From Tunturibacter gelidoferens (GTDB lineage Bacteria; Acidobacteriota; Terriglobia; Terriglobales; Acidobacteriaceae), in contig NZ_CP132938.1 of NCBI RefSeq assembly GCF_040358255.1, forward strand, positions 4,154,001-4,218,000: a DNA stretch of 64,000 nucleotides, written 5' to 3'. Shown piece after piece: positions 53,972 through 62,563 of this stretch (position 1 is its first letter; every line of letters begins with the position of its first letter). The position numbers and the translations under genes were made by a program. Below the pieces are notes generated by a model. It was not told where the DNA came from. It searched no databases and saw nothing but the letters and a program-made list of their open reading frames with translations.

Positions 53972-55327
53972 CTAGCTGTCCTTCTGCCGCTCGAAGAATC
54001 GCTCCATAAACTTCGTATCGAACTGCCCCGACCGAAATTCTTTATCCGCAAAGATCTTCTCATGCAGCGGAATCGTCGTATGGATTCCCTGCACCACAAA
54101 CTGGCTCAGAGCCCGCTGCATCTTGTTCATCGCATCTTCGCGATCCGATCCATGGCAGATCAGCTTTGCGATCAACGAATCGTAGTAAGGCGGCACAAAT
54201 CCCTCAGCATATTGGGCAGTATCCACCCGCACCCCATTGCCGCCCGGCAGATTGAAAGCCGTAATCTTTCCGGCGCTGGGTGTGAACTTCTCCGGATGTT
54301 CTGCATTGATCCGGCACTCGATCGCATGTCCACGAATCTCCACCGGGCGCGTAATAATCGAGGTCAGCTTCTCCCCCGCGGCAATCCGTAATTGAGCCTT
54401 TACCAGGTCAATTCCTGTAACCATCTCGGTGACACAATGCTCCACCTGGATCCGGGTGTTCATCTCGATGAAGTAGATCTTGCCATCCTCATCCATCAAA
54501 AATTCGATGGTCCCGGCGTTCCAATAACCGATATTCTCCAGCGCTCGCTTGATCGTCTTACCTAGTTCCTCCCGCAACTTCGGCGTGATCATCAGACTAG
54601 GAGCCTCTTCGATCAGCTTCTGATGCCGACGCTGAATCGAACACTCCCGCTCGCCCAGGCTCATTACATTTCCATGCTCATCCGCCAGCACCTGGAACTC
54701 GATATGCCGAGGTCGTTCAATGAACTTCTCCATGTACATATCGCCGTTGCCGAATGCATTCGCTGCTTCCGTAGAAGCCTGCTGATACATCCCCGGTAGC
54801 TCTTCTTTGTTGCGACAGATGCGCATTCCGCGACCGCCGCCGCCTGCGACAGCCTTCAGAATCACCGGATATCCCACATCCTTCGCCCACTCCAGCGCTT
54901 CGTTTTCGTCGGCAATCACGCCGTCCGACCCCGGCAGAATCGGCACCTTCGCCTTCTTCATCGTCTGTCGCGCCGTGGACTTCTCGCCCATCATCCGCGT
55001 CACCTCTGGCGGAGGCCCAATGAACTTGATATTCGAAGCCCGGCACACCTCTGCGAAGTTCGCATTCTCGCTCAACAATCCATACCCGGGATGAATCGCG
55101 TCAACGTCCGCAATCTCAGCCGCCGAGATCACGGCAGGCACATTCAGATAGCTGTCCGCCGAACGTGGAGGTCCAATGCAGATCGCCTCATCGGCAAACC
55201 GCACATGAAGCGAATTCCGATCAGCCTCGCTATATACCGCGACCGTGCGGATACCCATCTCTTTGCAAGCGCTGATCACGCGCAGTGCAATCTCCCCACG
55301 ATTGGCAATCAATACCTTACGAAACAT
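53972..55327 (-). CDS. accC: Acetyl-CoA carboxylase, biotin carboxylase subunit
   Basis: 451 residues. MFRKVLIANRGEIALRVISACKEMGIRTVAVYSEAD opens the protein. The ATP-grasp region (about 115-320) shows VILKAVAGGGGRGMR, FIERPRHIEFQVLADEHGN, ERECSIQRRHQKLIEEAPS and FIEMNTRIQVEHCVTEMVTGIDLV. It carboxylates biotin on AccB, the first half-reaction of malonyl-CoA formation. It lies 60 bp after accB and abuts thiE. Length and motifs match the family fully. Confidence 0.97.
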   Translation of the reverse strand: MFRKVLIANRGEIALRVISACKEMGIRTVAVYSEADRNSLHVRFADEAICIGPPRSADSYLNVPAVISAAEIADVDAIHPGYGLLSENANFAEVCRASNIKFIGPPPEVTRMMGEKSTARQTMKKAKVPILPGSDGVIADENEALEWAKDVGYPVILKAVAGGGGRGMRICRNKEELPGMYQQASTEAANAFGNGDMYMEKFIERPRHIEFQVLADEHGNVMSLGERECSIQRRHQKLIEEAPSLMITPKLREELGKTIKRALENIGYWNAGTIEFLMDEDGKIYFIEMNTRIQVEHCVTEMVTGIDLVKAQLRIAAGEKLTSIITRPVEIRGHAIECRINAEHPEKFTPSAGKITAFNLPGGNGVRVDTAQYAEGFVPPYYDSLIAKLICHGSDREDAMNKMQRALSQFVVQGIHTTIPLHEKIFADKEFRSGQFDTKFMERFFERQKDS

Positions 55328-55387
55328 AAATACAGGAGCCTTCCATCGATCTTTTACGAATCTTTGCTGACGGATCGCTACCGTCTC

Positions 55388-55894
55388 TTATCGCGACTTG
55401 ATGGCAAACAGTGCCTGTCCATACTCCACCGGCTGGCCGCTCGCCGCGATCCGCTTCACCACTTCGCCGGCCACATCGGACTCAATCTCGTTCATCAGCT
55501 TCATGGCCTCAACGATGCAGAGCACCTGCCCCACTTCCACCTGATCGCCTACCTTCACAAACGCAGGCGCGCCCGGTGACGGCGACTCATAGAAGGTCCC
55601 CACAATAGGCGACTTCACCTCATGCAGCTTTTCCTCAACCTCAGCAGCCGGAGCAGCTGCAATCGCCCCACCCACAGGAGCAGCAGCAGACACCGGCGCA
55701 GCAGCAGGAGCTGACGCCATCAATCGACTCAACTGCGCCATATCAAACCCACCGGCAGGCGCGGCAGCAGGCTCACCCGCAAACTTGATCCGCACCTTCA
55801 GGTCGTCCTGCTCCATATCGAACTCGGCGATCTCATTCGCCTTCAAAAACTCGACCAGTTCGCGCAGCTCATTCAACTTATTTCCGTCCATCAT
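55388..55894 (-). CDS. accB: Acetyl-CoA carboxylase, biotin carboxyl carrier protein
   Basis: 168 residues. An N-terminal helical region (NELRELVEFLKANEIAEFDMEQDDLKVRIK) is joined by an Ala/Pro-rich linker (about 60-95) to the biotinyl domain (HEVKSPIVGTFYESPSPGAPAFVKVGDQV), with the biotinylated lysine in the motif EAMKLMNEIES. It carries carboxybiotin between AccC and the carboxyltransferase. It is preceded by the M24 peptidase gene (36 bp gap) and followed by accC. Confidence 0.96.
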   Translation of the reverse strand: MMDGNKLNELRELVEFLKANEIAEFDMEQDDLKVRIKFAGEPAAAPAGGFDMAQLSRLMASAPAAAPVSAAAPVGGAIAAAPAAEVEEKLHEVKSPIVGTFYESPSPGAPAFVKVGDQVEVGQVLCIVEAMKLMNEIESDVAGEVVKRIAASGQPVEYGQALFAIKSR

Positions 55895-55930
55895 GTCTCT
55901 TCCCGTGCCTCTTCCGGCACCATGTCTTTT

Positions 55931-57016
55931 TTAGAGCTCTATCCAGGCCTTCACACTGGGCGTCAAAACTTCACCGCCATTAGCCGTCACCAAAACCATA
56001 TCTTCAATGCGCAAACCGAACTGTCCCGGCATATACACACCAGGTTCGATTGTAATCACCATTCCCTGCTTTAACACCTGCGTCTGCTTCGCTGCAAGTC
56101 TCGGTCCTTCATGAATCTCCAACCCAACACCGTGCCCGGTAGAGTGGCTGAAGTATTTATCCAGCTTCACCCTCCGCAAAACGCTCCTGGCCGCCTCGTC
56201 CACCTCTCCGGCAGTCACGCCCGGCGCCACAGCGGCGACCGCAGCCTCCTGCGCTTCCAGCACAGAATCATACACGTCCCGCTCATTACGCAACGCCTTG
56301 CCCATGTGCACGGTACGGGTCATATCGCTGCAATATCCGTCGAGAATAACACCGAAGTCCAACGTCACGAACCCCTGCTTCGGCAGCTTTGCCCTCGTCG
56401 CTCGCCCATGCGGCAGCGCCGATCGCTCTCCACTCGCAACGATCGTATCGAACGACATCCCCTCCGCACCCGCTAGCCTCGCTGCGTACTCCAGCGTCGC
56501 CGCCACCTCCACCTCAGTCAGCCCCGCCTCAAGATACGTCAGCATGCCATCAAATAGATCGCACCCCACCAGCGCAGCGGCCCGTATCAGCTCTATCTCG
56601 TCGGCATCTTTCACCTCTCGCATCCTGGCCACCACCGGCCCCACCGCCACAAACATCCCCCGTCGCACCTTCGCCGAAAGCGCCTTCCGCATCGTCTCCA
56701 AAGCGGTCACCGTCGTATGCGCCGCGTCGAACCCACAGCGCCTCACCCCAGTTGCTTCAAGCCATTCACAAGCCGCCACCACAGCCGGCTTCTTCGCAAT
56801 CACGACCTTAGTCCCAGCCGCCTCCGCCCGCGCCTGCACCGTGTACCGTCCATCGGTAAACAGCGTTGCGCGTGCGCCCACCAACGCCAGCACCGCGCTC
56901 GAGCCGGTGAATCCACACAAGTAACGAACATCCGGCAGATGAGTGATCAGGATCCCATCAACGCCAGCTGCCTTCGCCCCAGCGCCGGCTCTTTTCTTTC
57001 TCAGACTAAAATTCAT
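55931..57016 (-). CDS. M24-family Xaa-Pro aminopeptidase
   Basis: 361 residues with a creatinase N-domain (about 1-130; GILITHLPDVRYLCGFTGSSAVL) and a pita-bread metallopeptidase domain (about 135-355). The metal ligands are visible: D in TLDFGVILDGYCSDMTRT (two Asp), H in FSHSTGHGVGLEIHEGPRL, E in VITIEPGVY and E in RIEDMVLVT. It removes an N-terminal residue before proline or cleaves dipeptides. In many bacteria such a gene precedes efp-accB-accC; here accB follows directly and efp is absent from the cluster. First gene of the operon; divergent from the phosphoesterase gene. Confidence 0.92.
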   Translation of the reverse strand: MNFSLRKKRAGAGAKAAGVDGILITHLPDVRYLCGFTGSSAVLALVGARATLFTDGRYTVQARAEAAGTKVVIAKKPAVVAACEWLEATGVRRCGFDAAHTTVTALETMRKALSAKVRRGMFVAVGPVVARMREVKDADEIELIRAAALVGCDLFDGMLTYLEAGLTEVEVAATLEYAARLAGAEGMSFDTIVASGERSALPHGRATRAKLPKQGFVTLDFGVILDGYCSDMTRTVHMGKALRNERDVYDSVLEAQEAAVAAVAPGVTAGEVDEAARSVLRRVKLDKYFSHSTGHGVGLEIHEGPRLAAKQTQVLKQGMVITIEPGVYMPGQFGLRIEDMVLVTANGGEVLTPSVKAWIEL

Positions 57017-57089
57017 TACCTCTGATTCTACCCAACTCCCAGATCGAACACCGCCTTTCGTCTATCCCCTTCCACCGGTATCATGAAGT

Positions 57090-57965
57090 ATGCCCGGCTC
57101 TCAATCCGCTCAGCCGTCGCGCTTTACTCGACGCAACTTCCTCATAGGCTCAGGGACCACCGCCGCAGCTCTGGCTCTCTACTCTGGAGAGATCGCTCGC
57201 CACGAAGTCGACGTCGTCCAACGCCCCATCGCCATCGCAAATCTTCCCTCCGCCTTCCATGGCTACCGCATCGTTCAACTCAGCGACATCCACCTCGACG
57301 AGTACACCGAGCCCTTCTTCCTCGAGCGCGTCATCAGCAAGGTCAACACGTTGGCCGCAGACCTCGTCCTCCTCACCGGCGACTTCATCACCCACGGCTC
57401 CATCACCTTCATAGCAGGCAAACACGCAGCCCACCGCTGCGCCGAGATCGTTGCCACCCTCACCGCCCCCCTGCGCTACGCGATCCTCGGCAATCACGAC
57501 GTAGCCGTCGACGCCCCGATGGTCATCCAGGCTCTTTCCAGCCGCGGCACGCCAGTTCTCGTTAACCAGTATCTTCCCATCGAACGCAACGGCGCTCGCC
57601 TCTGGCTCTGCGGCGTCGACGACCCCGGCACCAGCGCTCCCAACCTCGATCTCGCCATCCCCACAAAGCCCGACGGCCCAGTCATTCTCATGGCGCACGA
57701 GCCCGACTACGCAGACACCGTCGTCGCCCATCCCCGTGGCCCGCTCGTCGATCTCATGCTCTCCGGCCACGCCCATGGCGGCCAGGTCCGTCTGCCCTTC
57801 CTCGGCCCACTCATCCTGCCTCCACTAGGCGAAAAATATCCGGAAGGCCACTACCGCTTCAATCAGATGCAGCTTTACGTTAATCGCGGCATCGGCACCG
57901 TGGGGCTGCCCTTCCGACTCAACTGTCCTCCGGAGATCACGGTCATTACACTTCAACCGGCCTAA
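57090..57965 (+). CDS. Tat-exported metallophosphoesterase (YaeI-like)
   Basis: 291 residues. A twin-arginine signal (SRFTRRNFLIGSGTTAAALAL) suggests export of a folded protein. The calcineurin-like core has YRIVQLSDIHLDE (DxH), DLVLLTGDFI (GDxx), YAILGNHDVAV (GNHD), LMAHEPDY and LMLSGHAHGGQVRLP (GHxH). Such YaeI or LpxG-like enzymes hydrolyse phosphodiesters or pyrophosphate bonds, some acting on UDP-diacylglucosamine. With a Tat signal it acts outside the inner membrane face, so a lipid A biosynthetic role is less likely. It begins 73 bp from the divergent M24 gene. Confidence 0.87.
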   Translation: MPGSQSAQPSRFTRRNFLIGSGTTAAALALYSGEIARHEVDVVQRPIAIANLPSAFHGYRIVQLSDIHLDEYTEPFFLERVISKVNTLAADLVLLTGDFITHGSITFIAGKHAAHRCAEIVATLTAPLRYAILGNHDVAVDAPMVIQALSSRGTPVLVNQYLPIERNGARLWLCGVDDPGTSAPNLDLAIPTKPDGPVILMAHEPDYADTVVAHPRGPLVDLMLSGHAHGGQVRLPFLGPLILPPLGEKYPEGHYRFNQMQLYVNRGIGTVGLPFRLNCPPEITVITLQPA

Positions 57966-58026
57966 GCAGCACGCACCATACGGCACAGAGGTTCGAACCT
58001 CCATCGCAGATAATCGAACCCCTCAG

Positions 58027-58230
58027 TCAGGTCCCGAAGGCAGTAAAAAAGATCATCACGATTCCCAGTCCCAGCAGCGCCAGCGCCCCCACAAGCCGCC
58101 CCACCACTCCATACCAGGGCTTGCCCGCAGCCGACCAGCAAAGCTGAATCGCAAACCAGAACGCCGCGACTGCAACTGCCCCGAACAGGACAACGTATCC
58201 ATCGATGTGCAACGCCAGCAGTTTAATCAA
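58027..58230 (-). CDS. Small membrane protein, 67 residues
   Basis: Two hydrophobic helices (VVLFGAVAVAAFWFAIQLCW, about 13-32; LVGALALLGLGIVMIFFTAFG, about 46-66) with a short basic loop (SAAGKPWYGVVGR). It begins 5 bp after the HTH gene stop, so the two are co-transcribed. I do not recognise the family; it could be an anti-sigma-like or small envelope protein, but nothing in the sequence decides this. Confidence 0.6.
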   Translation of the reverse strand: MIKLLALHIDGYVVLFGAVAVAAFWFAIQLCWSAAGKPWYGVVGRLVGALALLGLGIVMIFFTAFGT

Positions 58231-58235
58231 TCCGT

Positions 58236-58490
58236 CTACCGCGCCCTCGCAACTGGCTTCTTTTGCTTTGGCATCACAGCAATCGGCGCAGGTGGCTTCA
58301 CGCCCGACTTCTCATCCATCCAGGCATCCAGCAGCGTCTTCTTAAACCGCCACCGATTCCCCAGTTTGAACGCAGGAATAAACCCCTCCGACGCGTATCT
58401 GTACAACGTGTCCCCGCTGATGCCCAGATACTCCGACGCCTGCCGGATGTCCATCACCTCACGCACCGTTGCCTGTACCGACACAGCCAT
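58236..58490 (-). CDS. Excisionase/MerR-type helix-turn-helix protein
   Basis: 84 residues from the ATG at 58490 (GGAG 9 bases upstream). VMDIRQASEYLGISGDTLYRYASEGFIPAFKLGNRWRFKKTLLDAWMDE is the excisionase-family winged HTH (recognition helix DTLYRYASEG, wing KLGNRWRF). A basic Pro/Lys tail follows. It is found in chromosomal regulators of the BldC type as well as in mobile elements; no integrase or phage gene lies nearby, so a chromosomal DNA-binding role is more likely. Between pfk and the small membrane protein gene on the same strand. Confidence 0.82.
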   Translation of the reverse strand: MAVSVQATVREVMDIRQASEYLGISGDTLYRYASEGFIPAFKLGNRWRFKKTLLDAWMDEKSGVKPPAPIAVMPKQKKPVARAR

Positions 58491-58602
58491 CACAAGTCTC
58501 CGTTCGACGAAAGCAGTGCAAAGTGGATGCCGGATGCAGAGCAACACCAGCACCCTCTTTGTACCCCCTTTTGTCTACCGGCACAACAAAAATCTCCCTT
58601 TG

Positions 58603-59643
58603 TTAACTGGAACCTAACGGCTGTAACCCCTTCATCACCGCCAGTAAGTCCTCCCCCACCGTTCTCGTCTTGGCGATCGCGTCCGCCAACGGGATATCCG
58701 TGATCTCGGTCCCCTTCAGCACCACCAGACGGCCAAACTTACCCGCATGCACCAGGTCAATCGCCGCCACGCCATACCGCGTAGCCAGCATCCGGTCATA
58801 GGCCGAAGGAGTCCCTCCCCGTTGCGTATGCCCCAGGTTCACGCTACGTGTCTCATAGCCGGTCCGCTTCTCAATCTCCTCAGCCAGCGCCTGCCCAATC
58901 CCGCTCAGCCGCGCATGGCCAAACGAGTCGACAGAAGTCCCGTGGGTCGCCTGCCCTGTCTCCGGAAACTGCGCGCCCTCGGCCGCGACCACAATCGAAA
59001 ACTTCTTCCCATGCTCACGCCGATACTTCACCAACCGGCACACCTCTTCGATATCGATCGGCACCTCCGGCACAAGAATCACATCCGCGCCGCCTGCGAT
59101 GCCTGCCGTAATCGCGATCCATCCAGCATCGCGCCCCATCACCTCACACACCATCACGCGGTTATGCGCCTCTGCGGTCGAGTGCAGCCGGTCCACCGCC
59201 TCGGTGGCAATCCCCACAGCCGTATCAAACCCGAAGCAGGCGTCAGTCCCATTCAAATCGTTGTCGATCGTCTTCGGCACGCCCACGCACTTCACGCCCT
59301 TTTCGCTCAACGCCAAACTGATCGACTGGGTATCGTCTCCACCCAGCGCAATCAGAGCATCCAGCTTGTGTCTCCCCAGCACCTCAAGACACTTCTCAAA
59401 CCCACCAGGAATCTTCTTCACGTTCGTTCTCGAAGACCGCAGAATCGTCCCACCCCGATGCAGAATCCCAGAGGTCGTCTCGAGCGTAAGCGGCATCGTT
59501 ACGTCATCTAACACGCCCCGCCACCCCTCCATGAAGCCGACAAACTCATCCCCATGGTGCAAAATCCCCTTACGTACCGCCGCCCGGATCACAGCGTTCA
59601 GCCCAGGACAATCTCCGCCTCCAGTCAACATCCCAACCCGCAT
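58603..59643 (-). CDS. pfp: 6-phosphofructokinase, probably pyrophosphate-dependent
   Basis: 346 residues, PfkA superfamily. MRVGMLTGGGDCPGLNAVIRA binds the phosphoryl donor; VPKTIDNDLNGTD holds the catalytic Asp; VMGRDAGWIA, EVPIDIEEV and GHTQRGGTPSAYDR line the substrate site. Position 104 is Asp (GGDDT, not GGDGS) and position 124 is Lys (PKTIDND, not PGTIDND), the two residues known to distinguish pyrophosphate-dependent from ATP-dependent enzymes. I therefore predict a reversible PPi-PFK of the short homotetrameric group. Divergent from the TonB-domain gene. A stretch of 112 bp follows to the HTH gene start. Confidence 0.9.
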   Translation of the reverse strand: MRVGMLTGGGDCPGLNAVIRAAVRKGILHHGDEFVGFMEGWRGVLDDVTMPLTLETTSGILHRGGTILRSSRTNVKKIPGGFEKCLEVLGRHKLDALIALGGDDTQSISLALSEKGVKCVGVPKTIDNDLNGTDACFGFDTAVGIATEAVDRLHSTAEAHNRVMVCEVMGRDAGWIAITAGIAGGADVILVPEVPIDIEEVCRLVKYRREHGKKFSIVVAAEGAQFPETGQATHGTSVDSFGHARLSGIGQALAEEIEKRTGYETRSVNLGHTQRGGTPSAYDRMLATRYGVAAIDLVHAGKFGRLVVLKGTEITDIPLADAIAKTRTVGEDLLAVMKGLQPLGSS

Positions 59644-59806
59644 CGCAATCTCCTTTAAACGTCAGCGAAATCATACCTCAGTTAGCCGCACCCCTTGGCC
59701 AGACCATCGGTGTCATCGACCGGCCGCAAGCCTCAATCTGCCAATTTCCACACTTCACGCCCGGCAGGATCACCACTCGTCGTCAATTGGCATCAAAACT
59801 ACTGCC

Positions 59807-61504
59807 ATGACCTTCTTCTCCGACTCGCAGGAAACAATCTCCCGGTTCGGGGAGTACATCGACGAGCTGCAGGATTTTTTCCGGAGCAGTGGCGTCGCCT
59901 TCGGTGTACCGGACAACTTTTTCACCTTCGCCCGAAGGCTTCAAAAGGACACCCAGCTTCGCGCCGATCTCTCCGTTTTGGCTAAAACCTTTATGGAACG
60001 GGAGAGCCAGGTCTCCCTCCGTACCGTCCTCACGATCCTCGCCGTAGCCAGCGGCGGCCCTGACGTCGCCACCTCCGACCGCGAGATCAGCCTGCCGGTC
60101 AACCTCATCATCGACTTCCTCATCAGCGTGGGAGGCTGCAGTCGAATCAGCGCCGAACACCCCGACAGCCCCTGTTCAGAATCTATTGTCGACCCTGACG
60201 AACATTCTCTAGCGCTCGACCGCTCCTCCCCGGACCATCCGCCCCTCGCGACACACCCCGATACCTTTATCTCCGACACCACTCCGGACCAAGGACCACA
60301 AGAACTGATCCTCCAGCCCGCCTTTGCTTCCTCACTCGATGCGATAGCTGCCGACTCCCACGCCAACGTGAACATTCTCACAGAATCGCTCACCCGGCTC
60401 GAGCTCAGCAGCCTGGAGGTCAAGTTCTACCTCGACTCAATCGACCAACGGATTAGCCGAATGGAGCCGCGACTCGAAAACATCCCTTCGCTTGTGCTGC
60501 CCGCTGCGCCGCAACCCCACAGCCAGAACGTCACTCCGCACGTCAGAGACGCCAACGATGCGAAGTTCTCCGCCGCCGTTCCGCCACTCACACGGCACGA
60601 CGACTCTGATTCAAATCAAGACCCCCTCCAGGCAACACGACAAAATGAAGTCAGGAAGAATGTCGAGGCGAACCAGGCAAACGAGCCGAAGCACGACCCA
60701 GAGCCAAAGAAATTTTGGCAAACCAAGAAATTCCCTCTGGCCTTCGCTCAGCCCTGGACACGGTCCAAACATCTGTTCTCTTCCGGGAGACAATATGCAT
60801 TCCCAATTCTTCTTCTCTGCGGCGTGCTGCTCCTTGCGGGTCTCGTGTACCGGCGTCTCGGGCGTGACACGGCCCAGGCAAACGCCGTCCCCGTCAGCGA
60901 GACTCTTCCACCCAGCGCAGATTCTCTACCTCACGAGACCCAGAAACCCTCAGCAGTCTTCACCACCGACCCATCAAACACGACCTCGAGGTCCGTGGCC
61001 AAAAGCGATCAGTCCGTAAACCCGCGATCCCCGATCGCAACCAGACAATCCAGCACAACCGCATCGAGTTCCTTCGACCCATCGCCAAGTTCTGCCCCCG
61101 CCTACAGCGAGAGCTCTGCCGAAGTAGCCACTGACACCACCGCTGGCACAGATGCTCGTTCCCCTGAACCAGCCCCTCGCGCAGCCACTCGATGGACTCC
61201 CTCAGTGCTCTCCAATCGCCGTGTCAACGTATCGTCCGGTGTCATGGCAGCGAATCTTCTTTCCGCTCCAAAGCCTACCTACCCGAAGCTCGCTAGTCTC
61301 ACCCATACGCAGGGAAATGTCGTTATGCAGGCCATCATCTCGAAAAAAGGTACCGTCGAGAACCTGCGCGTCCTCAAAGGACACCGCCTGCTACGAAGCG
61401 CCGCAACCAGCGCAGTACGCACCTGGCGCTTCCGGCCCTATCTGGTGGATGGCGTTCCAGTAGAGGTAGCAACTATCGTCAGTGTTGACTTCGCGCGGCA
61501 CTAG
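59807..61504 (+). CDS. TonB-family protein (C-terminal TonB domain)
   Basis: 565 residues from the ATG at 59807. A cytoplasmic N-terminal region of about 320 residues is predicted, with a charged linker; one membrane helix (FPILLLCGVLLLAGLVYRRLG, about 328-348); a Ser/Thr/Pro-rich periplasmic spacer; and a C-terminal TonB domain (PTYPKLASLTHTQGNVVMQAIISKKGTVENLRVLKG, LRSAATSAVRTWRFRPYLVDG, then VSVDF). The large N-terminal cytoplasmic domain is unlike classical TonB, which starts with the helix. It could energise outer-membrane receptors such as the one at 24911-28552, or be a regulatory TonB-like protein. The open frame further upstream is antisense to pfk and is not used. Confidence 0.8.
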   Translation: MTFFSDSQETISRFGEYIDELQDFFRSSGVAFGVPDNFFTFARRLQKDTQLRADLSVLAKTFMERESQVSLRTVLTILAVASGGPDVATSDREISLPVNLIIDFLISVGGCSRISAEHPDSPCSESIVDPDEHSLALDRSSPDHPPLATHPDTFISDTTPDQGPQELILQPAFASSLDAIAADSHANVNILTESLTRLELSSLEVKFYLDSIDQRISRMEPRLENIPSLVLPAAPQPHSQNVTPHVRDANDAKFSAAVPPLTRHDDSDSNQDPLQATRQNEVRKNVEANQANEPKHDPEPKKFWQTKKFPLAFAQPWTRSKHLFSSGRQYAFPILLLCGVLLLAGLVYRRLGRDTAQANAVPVSETLPPSADSLPHETQKPSAVFTTDPSNTTSRSVAKSDQSVNPRSPIATRQSSTTASSSFDPSPSSAPAYSESSAEVATDTTAGTDARSPEPAPRAATRWTPSVLSNRRVNVSSGVMAANLLSAPKPTYPKLASLTHTQGNVVMQAIISKKGTVENLRVLKGHRLLRSAATSAVRTWRFRPYLVDGVPVEVATIVSVDFARH

Positions 61505-61511
61505 AGCCCGC

Positions 61512-62543
61512 TCACAGCCACCAATCCGACCGCACTTCCACCCCACTGACTACCTCTGTTGGCCGTCCCGGCTCTGGCGCCCACAACCGAATCCCCCGTT
61601 CATCGGCAATCTCCAGCATCGCCGTTATCGGCTGCCGCCACGCATGCAGCGCCAGGTCGAACAGACCCCAATGAATAGGCATCATCAATCCCTTGTCGCC
61701 TAGCGCCTCGAACGCACGTGCCGCACCATCCGGCCCCAGATGAATTGCATTCCACAGCGCATCAAACGCTCCGATCTCCAGCATCGTCAGGTCGAACGGT
61801 CCATACGTCGCGCCGATCTCCGCAAACCCCTCCCACCATCCCGAGTCCGCACCAAAGTAAACCCTGTGTTTTAGACCCTTAAAAACAAACGCCGACCAAA
61901 GAGTCTCAAACCGATTGAATAGGCTTCTCCCGGAAAAATGCCGCGACGGAACTGCTGTGATCTCCACTCCACCCACGGAGACACTCTGCGTCCAATCCAG
62001 CTCCGAGATCCGAGCAGCATCAACTCCAAATCCCCGCAACAGCTCTCCCACACCAAGCGAGGTCACCCACCTCGCCTCACGCATCGACGCCAGCCGCGCC
62101 AATCCTCGAATCGTAACCTCGCCCAGGTGGTCGTAGTGGTCATGCGACACCAACACCACATCCACAGGCGGCAACTCCTCCAGGCGCATCGGAGCAGCAA
62201 AAAACCTCTTCGGGCCCGCCCATCGCGTCGGAGAAGCCCGCTCATCCCACATCGGGTCCATCAGCACTCGCAGCCCATCAATCTCCATCAGCATCGAGGA
62301 GTGCCCCATCCAGGTCACCCGGAGCCCACTCGCAGGAGCCGCGTCATACATCGAAACATCAGTGTGGAACGGCCCCAGCGCCCTCACCGGCACCGTCTCC
62401 GCTTTATTCATCAAATAATGCGGCAGCACTTTGAACATCGTACTCAACCCACCGATCACGGTAGGCACCGGATTTAAAAACCTCCGCCCCGCCTTACGCG
62501 CCCGCCGCAACACCGTCCTATCGCCGGATACTAAAGTCCCCAA
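61512..62543 (-). CDS. MBL-fold hydrolase (NAPE-PLD/UlaG-like)
   Basis: 343 residues from the TTG at 62543, which has AGGGGG 6 bases upstream (TTG at 62561 is the alternative). The metallo-beta-lactamase motifs are LRVTWMGHSSMLMEIDGLRVLMDPMWD, VVLVSHDHYDHLGEVT (HxHxDH), AVPSRHFSGR, VYFGADSGWWEGF and MMPIHWGLFDL. This pattern fits N-acylphosphatidylethanolamine phospholipase D-like or RomA-like hydrolases. It follows the HAD phosphatase gene by 20 bp in an apparent operon with the acyl-CoA synthetase. Substrate not deducible; a lipid or phosphodiester is plausible. Confidence 0.87.
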   Translation of the reverse strand: MGTLVSGDRTVLRRARKAGRRFLNPVPTVIGGLSTMFKVLPHYLMNKAETVPVRALGPFHTDVSMYDAAPASGLRVTWMGHSSMLMEIDGLRVLMDPMWDERASPTRWAGPKRFFAAPMRLEELPPVDVVLVSHDHYDHLGEVTIRGLARLASMREARWVTSLGVGELLRGFGVDAARISELDWTQSVSVGGVEITAVPSRHFSGRSLFNRFETLWSAFVFKGLKHRVYFGADSGWWEGFAEIGATYGPFDLTMLEIGAFDALWNAIHLGPDGAARAFEALGDKGLMMPIHWGLFDLALHAWRQPITAMLEIADERGIRLWAPEPGRPTEVVSGVEVRSDWWL

Positions 62544-62563
62544 ATCAAGCCCCCTGCACAATC

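Noticed and set aside
58236..58490. Excisionase-type HTH gene as a sign of a prophage or integrated element
   Set aside because: No integrase, phage or plasmid genes, attachment repeats or composition shift are nearby; this HTH class is also common in chromosomal regulators.
59099..59806. Long N-terminal extension of the TonB-family protein
   Set aside because: It is antisense to the phosphofructokinase gene, and the family-like sequence begins only at the ATG at 59807.
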